Program-made: the position numbers and the translations under genes
Notes under the pieces: generated by a model
Seen by the model: the letters and a program-made list of their open reading frames with translations, nothing else
Told to the model about the DNA's origin: nothing
The model's database searches: none
Shown here: one piece after another, positions 1 to 8,077 of the stretch
Numbering within the stretch: the first letter of the stretch is position 1
How the letters are laid out: each line of letters begins with the position of its first letter
DNA from: an uncultured Pedobacter sp.
Lineage (GTDB): Bacteria > Bacteroidota > Bacteroidia > Sphingobacteriales > Sphingobacteriaceae
Reading direction: 5' to 3'
DNA length: 14,356 nt
NCBI GenBank assembly: GCA_946478755.1
Contig: CAMLDJ010000128.1
Coordinates: 1 to 14,356, forward strand

Positions 1-1292
1 CCAACAATTCACCGCTGCAAACCGGCATAGAATACTTCTTTGATTTCGGAGATGGAACTGCGGTAGTGCGGACCACAGACAGAAGTACCGTAACACATAT
101 TTACCGTACGACAACCAACACCCAAACATTTAATGCCACACTTACCGCAGTTAATCAATGCGGAACAGTGACAACCCTCCCTTATGCAATAGTGGTAAGG
201 CCAAATACGGTCAATGCAGAACTGGTCGTTAGTGGTACTCAACTTAGAGGCTGCGCGCCGTTTACGGTTACTTTCGACAACAACTCCACCGGGGCAACTG
301 ACTTTATTGTTGATTTCAAAGATGGTACACAACCGCGACAGTCCATTATCTCCCCAGAGCGGTTTACACATACCTTTACCGCGCCAGGAACTTATGATGT
401 TACTTTAACCGCTACCAACGGCTGCTCTACAGGCACAACAACAGAAACGATCATTGTACTGCCACAACCCCTAACAGATTTCGAGGCAGACCAGACATTG
501 GGCTGCCCTGGTATGATCGTAAAATTTAAAAACAACACACAGAACGGTGTCAGCTATATATGGGATTTTGGGGATGGCTCGCCAATTTCAAATGAGTTCG
601 AACCCACACATACTTATACCGGTAATCAGGAGTATTATACGGTAACCCTAACAGCAACCAACAATCTTGGCTGTACCATGGCAGTCACCAAAAACCAATA
701 CATCCATATCGTACAGCCTCCTGTCGCCGCCTTCCATGTTAACCCTTCCACGCTGATCAATATCCCTGATTATACTTTCAGGTTCGAAGATGAAAGTACC
801 AATACCCCTACCATCTGGGAATGGGATTTCGGCGATGGAACAGGCTCTGCACTAAAAAACCCAAGTCATACTTACCTGGATACCGGAACCTATAGAGTGA
901 CCCTTAAAACTATTAACCAGCAGGGTTGTTTTACCAGTACATTTAAAAACGTAACGATTAAAGGAGTACCCGGCTATTTGTTTGTACCAAATTCATTTGT
1001 TCCAGGAAATACGCAGCCAGAGCTGCGGGAGTTCCGTGCGAAAGGCTCCGGAATGGCAACATGGCGGTTCAGCATCTTCAATAAATGGGGACAGCTGCTA
1101 TGGGAAACAACTAAACTGGAGGAAGGGCGACCAGTGGAAGGCTGGGATGGTACTTTTAAAGGACAGCAGTTACCACAAGGGGTATATTATTGGAAAATTG
1201 ACGTGCAGATGGTCAACGGATCCGAATGGAAAGGCATGACCTACGACAGTTCCGCACCAAGACGTACCGGAGCAATCCATTTAATCAGATAG
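1..1292 (+). CDS. PKD-repeat surface/adhesin protein with type IX secretion type B sorting domain, 5'-truncated
   Basis: The reading frame is open from base 3 to the stop at 1290-1292 and gives a 429-residue C-terminal fragment; the true start lies left of the window. Four PKD domains are marked by the turn motifs FDFGDGT (bases 39-59), VDFKDGT (309-329), WDFGDGS (561-581) and WDFGDGT (822-842), a period of about 84-90 residues. PKD domains are beta-sandwich modules typical of secreted, often adhesive proteins. The last ~105 residues, from about base 965, carry PNSFVPG, the FNKWGQLLWE strand, GWDGTFKGQQLPQGVYYWKI and an ending in HLIR. This matches the gliding-motility-associated C-terminal (type B, CHU_C-like) domain, which directs export through the type IX system. 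The protein is therefore predicted to be exported across the outer membrane and either surface-bound or released. A PorP/SprF gene follows after 3 bases, presumably in the same operon. The cargo's specific role (adhesion, gliding or polymer binding) cannot be read from this fragment. Confidence 0.93.
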   Translation, partial: NNSPLQTGIEYFFDFGDGTAVVRTTDRSTVTHIYRTTTNTQTFNATLTAVNQCGTVTTLPYAIVVRPNTVNAELVVSGTQLRGCAPFTVTFDNNSTGATDFIVDFKDGTQPRQSIISPERFTHTFTAPGTYDVTLTATNGCSTGTTTETIIVLPQPLTDFEADQTLGCPGMIVKFKNNTQNGVSYIWDFGDGSPISNEFEPTHTYTGNQEYYTVTLTATNNLGCTMAVTKNQYIHIVQPPVAAFHVNPSTLINIPDYTFRFEDESTNTPTIWEWDFGDGTGSALKNPSHTYLDTGTYRVTLKTINQQGCFTSTFKNVTIKGVPGYLFVPNSFVPGNTQPELREFRAKGSGMATWRFSIFNKWGQLLWETTKLEEGRPVEGWDGTFKGQQLPQGVYYWKIDVQMVNGSEWKGMTYDSSAPRRTGAIHLIR

Positions 1293-1295
1293 CAT

Positions 1296-2324
1296 ATGAA
1301 TGGGGGGCTAAAATATATAATGACTTTCTTGATGATTGCAGCGCGTCTGTCTGCGTCAGCCCAGGATCATGTTTACTCTCAGTTTTTCAATGCACCCATT
1401 TATCTTAACCCTTCCTTAACAGGACAGTTTGAGGGCGACATCAGGATGAACCTCATTTACCGCAATCAGTGGTCAGGTCTTAGCGGTGATCTATCCTATA
1501 TCACAGCCTCAGCAGATCTAAACATTTCGAAATTTGCAGGCGGTGTAGGCCTGATGTTTACCCGCAGCAGCGAAGGTACCGCCTACCTGGTGAAAAATAA
1601 TGCGGCGGCCACCTATTCCTACAGCGTAGGGGGCGACGGATTTGTCGCATCTTTTGGCATACAGGCAGGTTTTACCAACCGGCAGATCGACTGGAGCAAA
1701 CTGGTATTCGGCGATCAGATAGACATGCGCCTGGGCTATCTCCCCGGAAGTGTATCGGCAGCCCAGCCACCCGACATTGACAATAAGATCTTCTTCGATG
1801 CCGCAGCTGGCACAAACATGGTATTTCGTGATTTTATGGCAGGCATAGCCGTCCATCACCTCAACCAACCCGATGAGTCTTTTAGCGGCACCCAGGCCAA
1901 ACTTCCCATGCGGATCACCGCAAATGCCAGTTATAGATTTCCGCTAAGCTCCTATTCTGATTATAACCAGGAGGACGGAACCTATCTGATCCCCTCCGTC
2001 GTTTATTACAAACAAGCCAGCTCCAGTTCAATAAGTGCCGGCGCACAATTTAAGCACAGAGGACTAAACACAGGTGTCTGGTACAGAAGTGCCAGCCAGG
2101 GCGGCCCTGATGCCATCGTGGTTTCCCTGATATTCGATCTGTTTAAAGGAAACCGGAATGGCGAGAAGCTCAGACTAGGCATAAGCCATGATGCGACGAC
2201 CTCAAAAATCAACTATACCAATACAAGTGGGACCACTGAAGGCAGCATCGGCTACGAAAAATATTTCCCCAACAGTTCGGGTTATAATAAGTTCAACGGC
2301 CTGCGCTGCTACGATTTCTATTGA
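1296..2324 (+). CDS. PorP/SprF family type IX secretion outer-membrane protein
   Basis: This 342-residue protein opens with a signal peptide ending in SASAQ, then DHVYSQFFNAPIYLNPSLTG. That is the family signature of PorP/SprF proteins (mature N-terminus followed by 'Q..N....NP...G'). The remainder is rich in alternating beta-strand segments and ends in aromatic residues (CYDFY), as expected of an outer-membrane beta-barrel. SprF of Flavobacterium is needed for surface delivery of the adhesin SprB, and family members are commonly encoded directly after a type B sorting-domain protein, as here. The inferred role is attachment or surface display of the preceding PKD protein. ATG 1296 is preferred over the in-frame ATG 1320 because it gives a signal peptide with a lysine in the n-region and starts 3 bases after the upstream stop. 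No anomaly was seen. Confidence 0.92.
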   Translation: MNGGLKYIMTFLMIAARLSASAQDHVYSQFFNAPIYLNPSLTGQFEGDIRMNLIYRNQWSGLSGDLSYITASADLNISKFAGGVGLMFTRSSEGTAYLVKNNAAATYSYSVGGDGFVASFGIQAGFTNRQIDWSKLVFGDQIDMRLGYLPGSVSAAQPPDIDNKIFFDAAAGTNMVFRDFMAGIAVHHLNQPDESFSGTQAKLPMRITANASYRFPLSSYSDYNQEDGTYLIPSVVYYKQASSSSISAGAQFKHRGLNTGVWYRSASQGGPDAIVVSLIFDLFKGNRNGEKLRLGISHDATTSKINYTNTSGTTEGSIGYEKYFPNSSGYNKFNGLRCYDFY

Positions 2325-2350
2325 GTCCGATAATCCTGGTAAAATCTTTG
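2320..2350 (+). promoter_or_regulatory. Possible Bacteroidetes-type promoter for the MgtC-family gene
   Basis: An ATTG (-33-like) at 2320-2323 is followed after 19 bases by AATCTTTG at 2343-2350, one mismatch from the TAnnTTTG -7 consensus. Transcription would start near 2355, giving a leader of about 20 bases to ATG 2376. The -33 element overlaps the stop codon of the SprF-like gene. The prediction rests on pattern matching alone. Confidence 0.4.
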
Positions 2351-2375
2351 CTATATTTAGCATACTTGGAAAACT

Positions 2376-3032
2376 ATGGAAAGCATCATTAACGGAAATC
2401 ATTTCCTGACACAAAGCGAAGTGAATAAGTTTCTATTGGCAACGCTGTTGTGCGGCCTTATCGGTGCCGAGCGGGAATTCAGAAGTAAACAGGCAGGGCT
2501 AAAGACCATGATCATGATCGGCCTCGGCTCAACGCTGTTCACGATATTGTCGATTAAGATCGGATTAGGCAGCCACGACCGTATCGCCTCTAACATCGTT
2601 ACAGGAATAGGCTTCCTCGGTGCCGGGGTCATCTTTAAAGAAGATAACCAGGTAAAGGGCCTGACCACGGCCTGCGTAATCTGGATAGTTGCCGCGATAG
2701 GTATGTCCATTGGTGCAGGCTATTACGAACAGGCTACGGGAGTTACACTGGTTGTCTTGCTCGCCCTGCTTATTTTTCCATTTTTAGAAGACATGGCCGA
2801 AACCCGTTTCACTAAACGCATCTACAGGATCGTAAAAAGATACGAGGGCGAAAGCCTTGAAAAATATGAACAGGACATTAAAACCTCTAAATTAAAACTT
2901 TCAAGAGGCAAGCAGGAACTTGCTAATGGCATCATCAGCGGAACATGGGTTGCAATTGGCAGTCCGAAGAACCACAAAGCCTTTGTAGACAGGATGCTGC
3001 AAGACAAAAATATCATTGCCTTCGACTTCTAG
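2376..3032 (+). CDS. MgtC/SapB family inner-membrane protein
   Basis: This is a 218-residue protein. The N-terminal ~140 residues form the hydrophobic MgtC domain: GLIGAERE at 27-34, a second helix near 44-62, TGIGFLGAGVIF at 76-87, GLTTACVIWIVAAIGMSIGAG at 95-115 and a final helix near 122-138. A charged, cytoplasmic C-terminal region of ~75 residues follows and ends in FDF. MgtC proteins are inner-membrane regulators linked to growth in low magnesium and to intramacrophage survival in pathogens; here a general magnesium or membrane-energetics role is only inferred from the family. ATG 2376 is preceded by GGA about 7 bases upstream. It lies 51 bases after the SprF-like gene and 56 bases before the serine dehydratase gene, which has its own promoter-like box, so it may be monocistronic. 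Family membership is secure; physiological function is not. Confidence 0.9.
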   Translation: MESIINGNHFLTQSEVNKFLLATLLCGLIGAEREFRSKQAGLKTMIMIGLGSTLFTILSIKIGLGSHDRIASNIVTGIGFLGAGVIFKEDNQVKGLTTACVIWIVAAIGMSIGAGYYEQATGVTLVVLLALLIFPFLEDMAETRFTKRIYRIVKRYEGESLEKYEQDIKTSKLKLSRGKQELANGIISGTWVAIGSPKNHKAFVDRMLQDKNIIAFDF

Positions 3033-3076
3033 CTATATCCTTCATACAACATATAAACAATCTCATCAAACTATAG

Positions 3077-3084
3077 TAGCTTTG
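3077..3084 (+). promoter_or_regulatory. TAnnTTTG -7 box abutting the serine dehydratase start
   Basis: TAGCTTTG is an exact match to the Bacteroidetes -7 consensus and ends only 4 bases before ATG 3089. If the usual spacing to the transcription start holds, the mRNA begins at or within a base or two of the ATG, so it would be leaderless. No clear TTG was found 19-21 bases upstream for a -33 element. Confidence 0.5.
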
Positions 3085-3088
3085 CTTT

Positions 3089-4516
3089 ATGCAAAGGGAA
3101 CAGATTTCGGTATTCGACATTTTTAAGATAGGCATTGGTCCGTCAAGCTCGCACACACTTGGCCCATGGAGAGCGGCTCAGCAATTTACAGCTTCATTAG
3201 AACAGCGTGGATTATTGACCCAGGTTGCGCAGGTAAAGGTCCTCCTGTACGGCTCTCTTGCCAAAACCGGTGTAGGGCATGGAACTGATGTAGCGATATT
3301 ACTGGGCCTGACTGGGGCAGATCCAGTCACATTTGACGTCAACGCCATTGACTCCACCATCAGCCGGATCAAAGAAGAGCAGCTATTGCCCCTTGCTGCC
3401 GAGCAATTGCTCCCTTTCAACTATAATGAGGACATGATTTTCCTTTTCTTTGAAAGTTTGCCATTTCATCCGAACGCAGTTACGTTTCAGGCATTTTTTG
3501 ACAATGGAAAAGCTTTTTCAGAAACCTATTATTCTATAGGTGGCGGATTTGTGGTTAAAGAAGGCGAAAGCGGTAAGGATAAAGAACAGGTAGACCTCCC
3601 CTTTCCGGTAGAAAAAGCGAGCGAGCTGCTCCACTGGTGCCTGTCTACCGGCCTTAAAGTATCTGAAATTGTAATGGAAAATGAGCTGTGCTGGCACACA
3701 GAAGCTCAAACCAGAAAAGGCATTATGCAGCATTTCAACGTAATGAAGGACTGTACTTTCAGAGGCTGCCATACCTCAGGTTTTTTACCGGGCGGTCTAA
3801 ATGTAGGCCGTAGGGCTGCCGCCCTCAACAAAAGGCTGATTGGCAATAGTGTATACACAGATTATATCAGCTGGATCATGGCCATCAGAGCGGGGGGAAA
3901 TGATTTCAACTATATCTTAGATTGGGTAAGCTGTTTTGCACTTGCTGTAAATGAAGAGAATGCTTCTTTTGGCCGGGTAGTTACCGCCCCTACCAATGGT
4001 GCCGCAGGTGTTATTCCTGCCGTACTGCAATACTATATCACCTTTTGCGATGGCTTTACCGACGAAAAGATCACGCAATTCATCGCCTGTGCCTCAGAAA
4101 TCGGCAGCATCTTTAAAAAAGGGGCAACTATATCAGCCGCAATGGGCGGATGCCAGGCAGAGATCGGCGTATCCTCGGCCATGGCTGCCGCGGCTTTGAC
4201 CGAGTGTTTGGGAGGCTCACAACGTCAGGTGCTCATGGCGGCAGAGATTGCCATGGAGCATCATTTAGGTTTAACCTGCGATCCCATAGCGGGGTTGGTT
4301 CAGGTCCCATGTATTGAAAGAAATACCATGGGTGCAATTAAAGCGATCACCGCCAGCCAGCTGGCGCTGCAAACCAACCCGGATCAGGCCAAAGTAAGCC
4401 TCGATGCTGTAGTAAACACGATGTGGGAGACGGCGTTGGACATGAATTCTAAGTACAAGGAAACCTCTGATGGTGGACTGGCGACCAACATCCCGATCAG
4501 TCTGCCCGAGTGCTAA
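3089..4516 (+). CDS. sdaA: L-serine ammonia-lyase (serine dehydratase), single-chain iron-sulfur type
   Basis: This 475-residue enzyme deaminates L-serine to pyruvate and ammonia using an oxygen-labile [4Fe-4S] cluster. The N-terminal beta domain (about 1-165) begins [19 protein letters not shown] at residues 8-26, the standard opening of this family. The alpha domain (about 195-465) contains [37 protein letters not shown] and [18 protein letters not shown]. The three predicted cluster ligands are C355, C397 and C408; their spacings (42 and 11) equal those of the Escherichia coli enzyme (C343, C385, C396). All expected motifs are intact and the length is normal for the fused one-chain form, as opposed to the two-subunit SdaAA/SdaAB form. 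The gene stands alone on the + strand and converges on the DUF58 gene after 42 bases. A -7-like box lies directly before the start, so transcription is probably independent. The cytoplasmic role is serine catabolism feeding pyruvate. Confidence 0.96.
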   Translation: MQREQISVFDIFKIGIGPSSSHTLGPWRAAQQFTASLEQRGLLTQVAQVKVLLYGSLAKTGVGHGTDVAILLGLTGADPVTFDVNAIDSTISRIKEEQLLPLAAEQLLPFNYNEDMIFLFFESLPFHPNAVTFQAFFDNGKAFSETYYSIGGGFVVKEGESGKDKEQVDLPFPVEKASELLHWCLSTGLKVSEIVMENELCWHTEAQTRKGIMQHFNVMKDCTFRGCHTSGFLPGGLNVGRRAAALNKRLIGNSVYTDYISWIMAIRAGGNDFNYILDWVSCFALAVNEENASFGRVVTAPTNGAAGVIPAVLQYYITFCDGFTDEKITQFIACASEIGSIFKKGATISAAMGGCQAEIGVSSAMAAAALTECLGGSQRQVLMAAEIAMEHHLGLTCDPIAGLVQVPCIERNTMGAIKAITASQLALQTNPDQAKVSLDAVVNTMWETALDMNSKYKETSDGGLATNIPISLPEC

Positions 4517-4558
4517 AGCAACAGTAATATACAGGCAGGGGCAAGCATCCCTCGTTCA

Positions 4559-5905
4559 TCAGATCTTTTGCTGCGCCTTGATTGCCAGGTATCTGTTCAC
4601 CACATTCACTGTTAATTTTTCCGGTGGGGTAAGCACGCTCAGGATACCATGTTTGGCCAGTTCCTTTACCATCAGTTTCTTTTCAACAGCGAACTTAGTG
4701 GCAATGGTCTGAATGTAAATGTCTTCTACATCCCGCACCGGCTTTTCTGTGATGACCTTAAGCTCTGTATTTTCGAAAAATACCACCAGCAGCAAATGAA
4801 ATTTAGCGATGCGCTTCAAAAATGGCAGCTGCCTGTTCAGGGCAGACATGCTTTCAAAATTGGTAAACATCACCAGGAGGCTGCGCTGCCTTAATGTACC
4901 GCGCACACTGGCATACAAAGCCTCCATATTCAATTCCATGTAACGGGTTTTTTCCTTATATAAAACCTCCATTATCTTGCCAAGCTGTGCCGGCCGCCGG
5001 TCTGCCGGCACGATGCTCCCGGTCTTTTCCGCAATGGTGATTAATCCTGCCTTATCTTGTTTTACCAGCGCCACATTGGAAAGCACAAGGCTTGCATTAA
5101 TGGCATAATCTAACAGGCTCAGTCCCTCAAATGGCATTTTCATTGTCCTTGATTTGTCAATGATGCAATACACGTGCTGCGCCCGCTCATCTGTGAACGA
5201 GTTTACCATCAGGTCGCCCTTACGGGCGGTGGCCTTCCAGTTCACCGTCCGGTAATCATCTCCCTGTACATAACTCTTCACCTGATCGAACTCCATGCTA
5301 TGGCCAATCCTTCTGATCTTTTTAATGCCAAGTTCGCTCAGGCGGTTCGATATGGCCATCAGCTCATATTTCCGCAACTGCAGGAAAGAAGGATAAACAG
5401 GGACGGTCAGCTCTTCCCCAAAGTTGAATCTCCGCGTAACCAGCCGCAATGGCGACTGCACATACAAACGGATCTGCCCAAATATATATTCGCCTCTTTT
5501 TGTTGGCCTTAAGGTGTAAGCGATCAGCTTTCGTGCACCTGACTTTAAGCTGCTCTTAAACCAAAGATCTCTTTTCTGAAACTGAAAAGGAATCTCATCA
5601 ATGATACCTACATAAATACCAAAAGGATAAAAGTTCTCGATATAGATCTGTAGTTCATTGTCATCGCCATTGCTCAGGCGTTCCGGCACATCCCTGCGTA
5701 AAAAAACATCCTGTTTTGTCCGGTACAACAAGGTCAGGTCAATCAGCACCAGTATCACAAATACCCAAAAAAAGAAGTATGGCAGATCACCCAGCCAGGG
5801 CAAAAAGAAAGAAAAAAGAAACAAACTTACGCATAGCCCAATCCCCGCAAAAAATCTTTTGCCTAGAAAAAGGTCTTTATAGTATTTACGAAGAAAGTGT
5901 TTCAA
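4559..5905 (-). CDS. DUF58 (VWA-like) domain protein, partner of the MoxR ATPase
   Basis: This 448-residue protein has two hydrophobic segments near residues 18-36 and 42-60, then a large cytoplasmic region. The DUF58 signature GDDYRTVNWKATARKGDLMV starts at residue 215. It is followed by a VWA-like fold with a partial metal-site motif D250-K-S-R-T254. The later position that often carries Asp reads TNFE, so metal binding may be weak or absent. DUF58 proteins almost always sit next to MoxR ATPases and are thought to link the ATPase to its substrate. No ATG exists near the N-terminus: the best start is TTG at 5905, just ahead of KHFLRKYYKDLFLGKRFF, a normal beginning for this family. It is 12 bases after, and in the same frame as, the MoxR stop (TAA 5920-5918), with AAA CCG GAA ATA between. 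It is the last gene of the six-gene operon. No T-rich hairpin was seen downstream. Confidence 0.92.
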   Translation of the reverse strand: MKHFLRKYYKDLFLGKRFFAGIGLCVSLFLFSFFLPWLGDLPYFFFWVFVILVLIDLTLLYRTKQDVFLRRDVPERLSNGDDNELQIYIENFYPFGIYVGIIDEIPFQFQKRDLWFKSSLKSGARKLIAYTLRPTKRGEYIFGQIRLYVQSPLRLVTRRFNFGEELTVPVYPSFLQLRKYELMAISNRLSELGIKKIRRIGHSMEFDQVKSYVQGDDYRTVNWKATARKGDLMVNSFTDERAQHVYCIIDKSRTMKMPFEGLSLLDYAINASLVLSNVALVKQDKAGLITIAEKTGSIVPADRRPAQLGKIMEVLYKEKTRYMELNMEALYASVRGTLRQRSLLVMFTNFESMSALNRQLPFLKRIAKFHLLLVVFFENTELKVITEKPVRDVEDIYIQTIATKFAVEKKLMVKELAKHGILSVLTPPEKLTVNVVNRYLAIKAQQKI

Positions 5906-5917
5906 TATTTCCGGTTT

Positions 5918-6895
5918 TTATCTTGGAACTTCAATTTTCTGAATGATCTGAGCGACAACATCATGGCCTGTCAGGCCTTCCATTTCTTTGTCGGGCGTCA
6001 GCATGATCCGGTGCGCCAATACCGGCGGTGCCACTTTTACAATGTCTTCCGGTGTTACAAAATCACGCCCCTGCATTGCAGCAAAGGCTTTAGCACCATT
6101 TATCATAGCCAGAGAAGCCCTTGGGGATGCACCTAGGAAAAGCGATTTGTTGTTCCTCGTTTCATGGGTGATCTTTGCCACATATTCGATCAGTTTAGGT
6201 TCTACATGGAGCGCTTTTATGACGCTGCGGCAGGCTTTGATCTGATCAAGGCTCAAAATTGCTTTTACCGCTTTCAGTTCATCTTCCAATTTATGCTGGT
6301 GCTGGTTCAGCAAAATGGCGGTCTCTTCTTCAAGCGTTGGGTATTTTACTTCAATCTTAAACAAAAAACGGTCTAACTGCGCTTCAGGCAATCGGTAGGT
6401 CCCCTCCTGTTCAATCGGGTTCTGGGTCGCCAGAACCATAAAAGGCTCATCCATGGGATAAGTATGACCATCTACTGTGATCTGCCTTTCTTCCATGACC
6501 TCAAATAAGGCCGATTGTGTTTTTGCCGGTGCCCGGTTAATCTCATCAACCAAAACAATATGGCCAAATATTGGGCCTTTACGGTATTCAAACGAAGCCG
6601 ATCTGGGATCAAAGACTGAAGTGCCGATCACGTCGGAGGGCATCAGATCGGGTGTAAACTGAATGCGTGAAAAAGAAGCATCGATACTTTTGGCCACCAG
6701 TTTGGCGCTTAATGTCTTGGCCACCCCGGGTACCCCTTCCAAAAGGACATGGCCATCGGCGAGTAATCCGGCAATTAAAAAATCAATGGTATCTCTCTGG
6801 CCGACAATAATACTGCCCAGGGTTTGCCTGATCTGCTCCACTGCAGTATTCAGCTGTGTAAGGTCGGTTCTTTGGGTAAACATTTCCGCTTCCAT
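5918..6895 (-). CDS. MoxR family AAA+ ATPase
   Basis: This cytoplasmic ATPase has 325 residues, the usual family length. Walker A is GVPGVAKT at 54-61, Walker B is HIVLVDE with D117 and E118, sensor 1 is the ATQN asparagine N159, and the arginine-finger region is EAQLDRF with R176. The MoxR signature DLMPSDVIGTSVFD lies at 83-96. The C-terminal helical lid includes LGASPRASLAMINGAKAFA and ends KIEVPR. MoxR proteins act as ATP-driven chaperones or maturation factors that work with VWA-containing partners; here the partner is the next gene, DUF58. ATG 6895 follows the DUF4350 stop by 3 bases. All catalytic residues are present, so the ATPase should be active. The client protein is unknown. Confidence 0.96.
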   Translation of the reverse strand: MEAEMFTQRTDLTQLNTAVEQIRQTLGSIIVGQRDTIDFLIAGLLADGHVLLEGVPGVAKTLSAKLVAKSIDASFSRIQFTPDLMPSDVIGTSVFDPRSASFEYRKGPIFGHIVLVDEINRAPAKTQSALFEVMEERQITVDGHTYPMDEPFMVLATQNPIEQEGTYRLPEAQLDRFLFKIEVKYPTLEEETAILLNQHQHKLEDELKAVKAILSLDQIKACRSVIKALHVEPKLIEYVAKITHETRNNKSLFLGASPRASLAMINGAKAFAAMQGRDFVTPEDIVKVAPPVLAHRIMLTPDKEMEGLTGHDVVAQIIQKIEVPR

Positions 6896-6898
6896 AAT

Positions 6899-8077
6899 TT
6901 ATTGGGCTTGTTTATAAAATTTCTCTATTAATTTATTCAGGCTGATGAGCTGATCATCATTCACCATAACGGTGTTATTTACCTTATCGATCATTTCAAT
7001 TAATTGCTGTACAAGGGCCTCCTCTACACCCGATTTAATGACCAGCACGGCTAAAAATTCCTGATCCAAATTTGTGGTTTTTAATCGATAGCTGCTCCTC
7101 ACATACTCCAGGAAATAACTGATCTTTTTATGGGCAATATCCCGGTTATCACGCTGCTGATAATAAACTTTACCCACGACCTTAACAAAATCGACCGAAG
7201 TATTCTTTAGCGGGTCAATGACCGGAATGATGCGCTGCCGGCGCTTCATTTCAAAACATATGAATATCACTAAGCCACACAGGGCGAGGTAATAGGCCCA
7301 GCGCAACTGCTCATGCTTAACCAGCACACGAAGCACAGATTCATCATCTACGTTCCCGCGCGTATTGTTTTCATCCCAGATCAATCTTTTTGCAGCGGGT
7401 AAATAAGAAAGCGCTTTAGCGATGTATGCCGCACCAGCAGGATTCAATAAATTGTAATTACTGAGCAATTGTGGACTGGGCAACAGATAAAGCGCCCCTT
7501 TGCCAAAAGTATATTTTACGAAAGTAACGTCGCCATTGGCATTTCTGCCCAATGCCGTTGCCCGCAGGGTATCCACCCTGCTGAAATACTGATCACCCAG
7601 CCCTCTATTAAAAACGTAAGGGTGCTTTTCTTTAAAAACAGGGCTTACAAAATTAAGCGGAGTTCCCTTTGTGTTGACATAGCCCACAGAATTCATCTGT
7701 AATTGAAGTGTATCAGTTAAAAAATCACTTAGTTTGTAGGCAGCAATCAATACGTTATTCCCTCGCTGCATATATTTCACCAGCTCCTGGTAATCATACT
7801 CATCCATTTTAACTTCCCCCGCAATAAACAGGTAATTACTGCGCTCAAATTCCTGCTCCTTTAAAGTGTTATAAACGGGGAGCCTCGATGCGCCTGTCCG
7901 GGTCCCTGGAAACAAACTTTCCAGTTCATGGTATAAGATATAAGTTCCGAAGGGAGCTTTATCCTCCTTTAAATAAGTTGGTGTCCAGTTTGTAGGCTTC
8001 GGTTTATAGTATTGTGCAACTAAATACAGCAACATAGCTACCGCACTTCCCACCAGGTATAAGTTGAATCCCTTCAT
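6899..8077 (-). CDS. DUF4350 domain membrane protein of the MoxR operon
   Basis: This 392-residue protein has an N-terminal membrane anchor at about 5-22, a long extracytoplasmic-type region to about 260, a second membrane segment near 262-280 (YYLALCGLVIFICF) followed by KRRQR, and a helical cytoplasmic tail. Residues 36-240 resemble DUF4350: PFGTYILYHELESLFPG, NYLFIAGEVKMDEYDYQELVKYMQRGNNVLIAAY and a Gly-rich strand FGKGALYLLPSPQLLSNYNLLN. The fold is probably related to glutamine-amidotransferase-like or GldG/ABC-auxiliary domains, with no obvious catalytic triad; the fold comparison is inference. The start ATG 8077-8075 overlaps the DUF4129 stop in an ATGA, implying translational coupling. 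Together with MoxR, DUF58 and DUF4129 it likely forms the membrane part of one assembly. Its molecular function is not known. Confidence 0.86.
   Translation of the reverse strand: MKGFNLYLVGSAVAMLLYLVAQYYKPKPTNWTPTYLKEDKAPFGTYILYHELESLFPGTRTGASRLPVYNTLKEQEFERSNYLFIAGEVKMDEYDYQELVKYMQRGNNVLIAAYKLSDFLTDTLQLQMNSVGYVNTKGTPLNFVSPVFKEKHPYVFNRGLGDQYFSRVDTLRATALGRNANGDVTFVKYTFGKGALYLLPSPQLLSNYNLLNPAGAAYIAKALSYLPAAKRLIWDENNTRGNVDDESVLRVLVKHEQLRWAYYLALCGLVIFICFEMKRRQRIIPVIDPLKNTSVDFVKVVGKVYYQQRDNRDIAHKKISYFLEYVRSSYRLKTTNLDQEFLAVLVIKSGVEEALVQQLIEMIDKVNNTVMVNDDQLISLNKLIEKFYKQAQ

Noticed and set aside
4517..4558. Short GGG...CCC inverted repeat in the gap between the convergent sdaA and DUF58 genes as a shared terminator
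   Set aside because: The stem is only about 3-4 bp, with no T-run on either strand, so it cannot be supported as an intrinsic terminator.
4559..8077. DUF4350, MoxR and DUF58 being one polyprotein, as all three share a frame
   Set aside because: Two separate stop codons intervene, and each protein has complete family boundaries; a shared frame arises by chance in about one of nine such triples.
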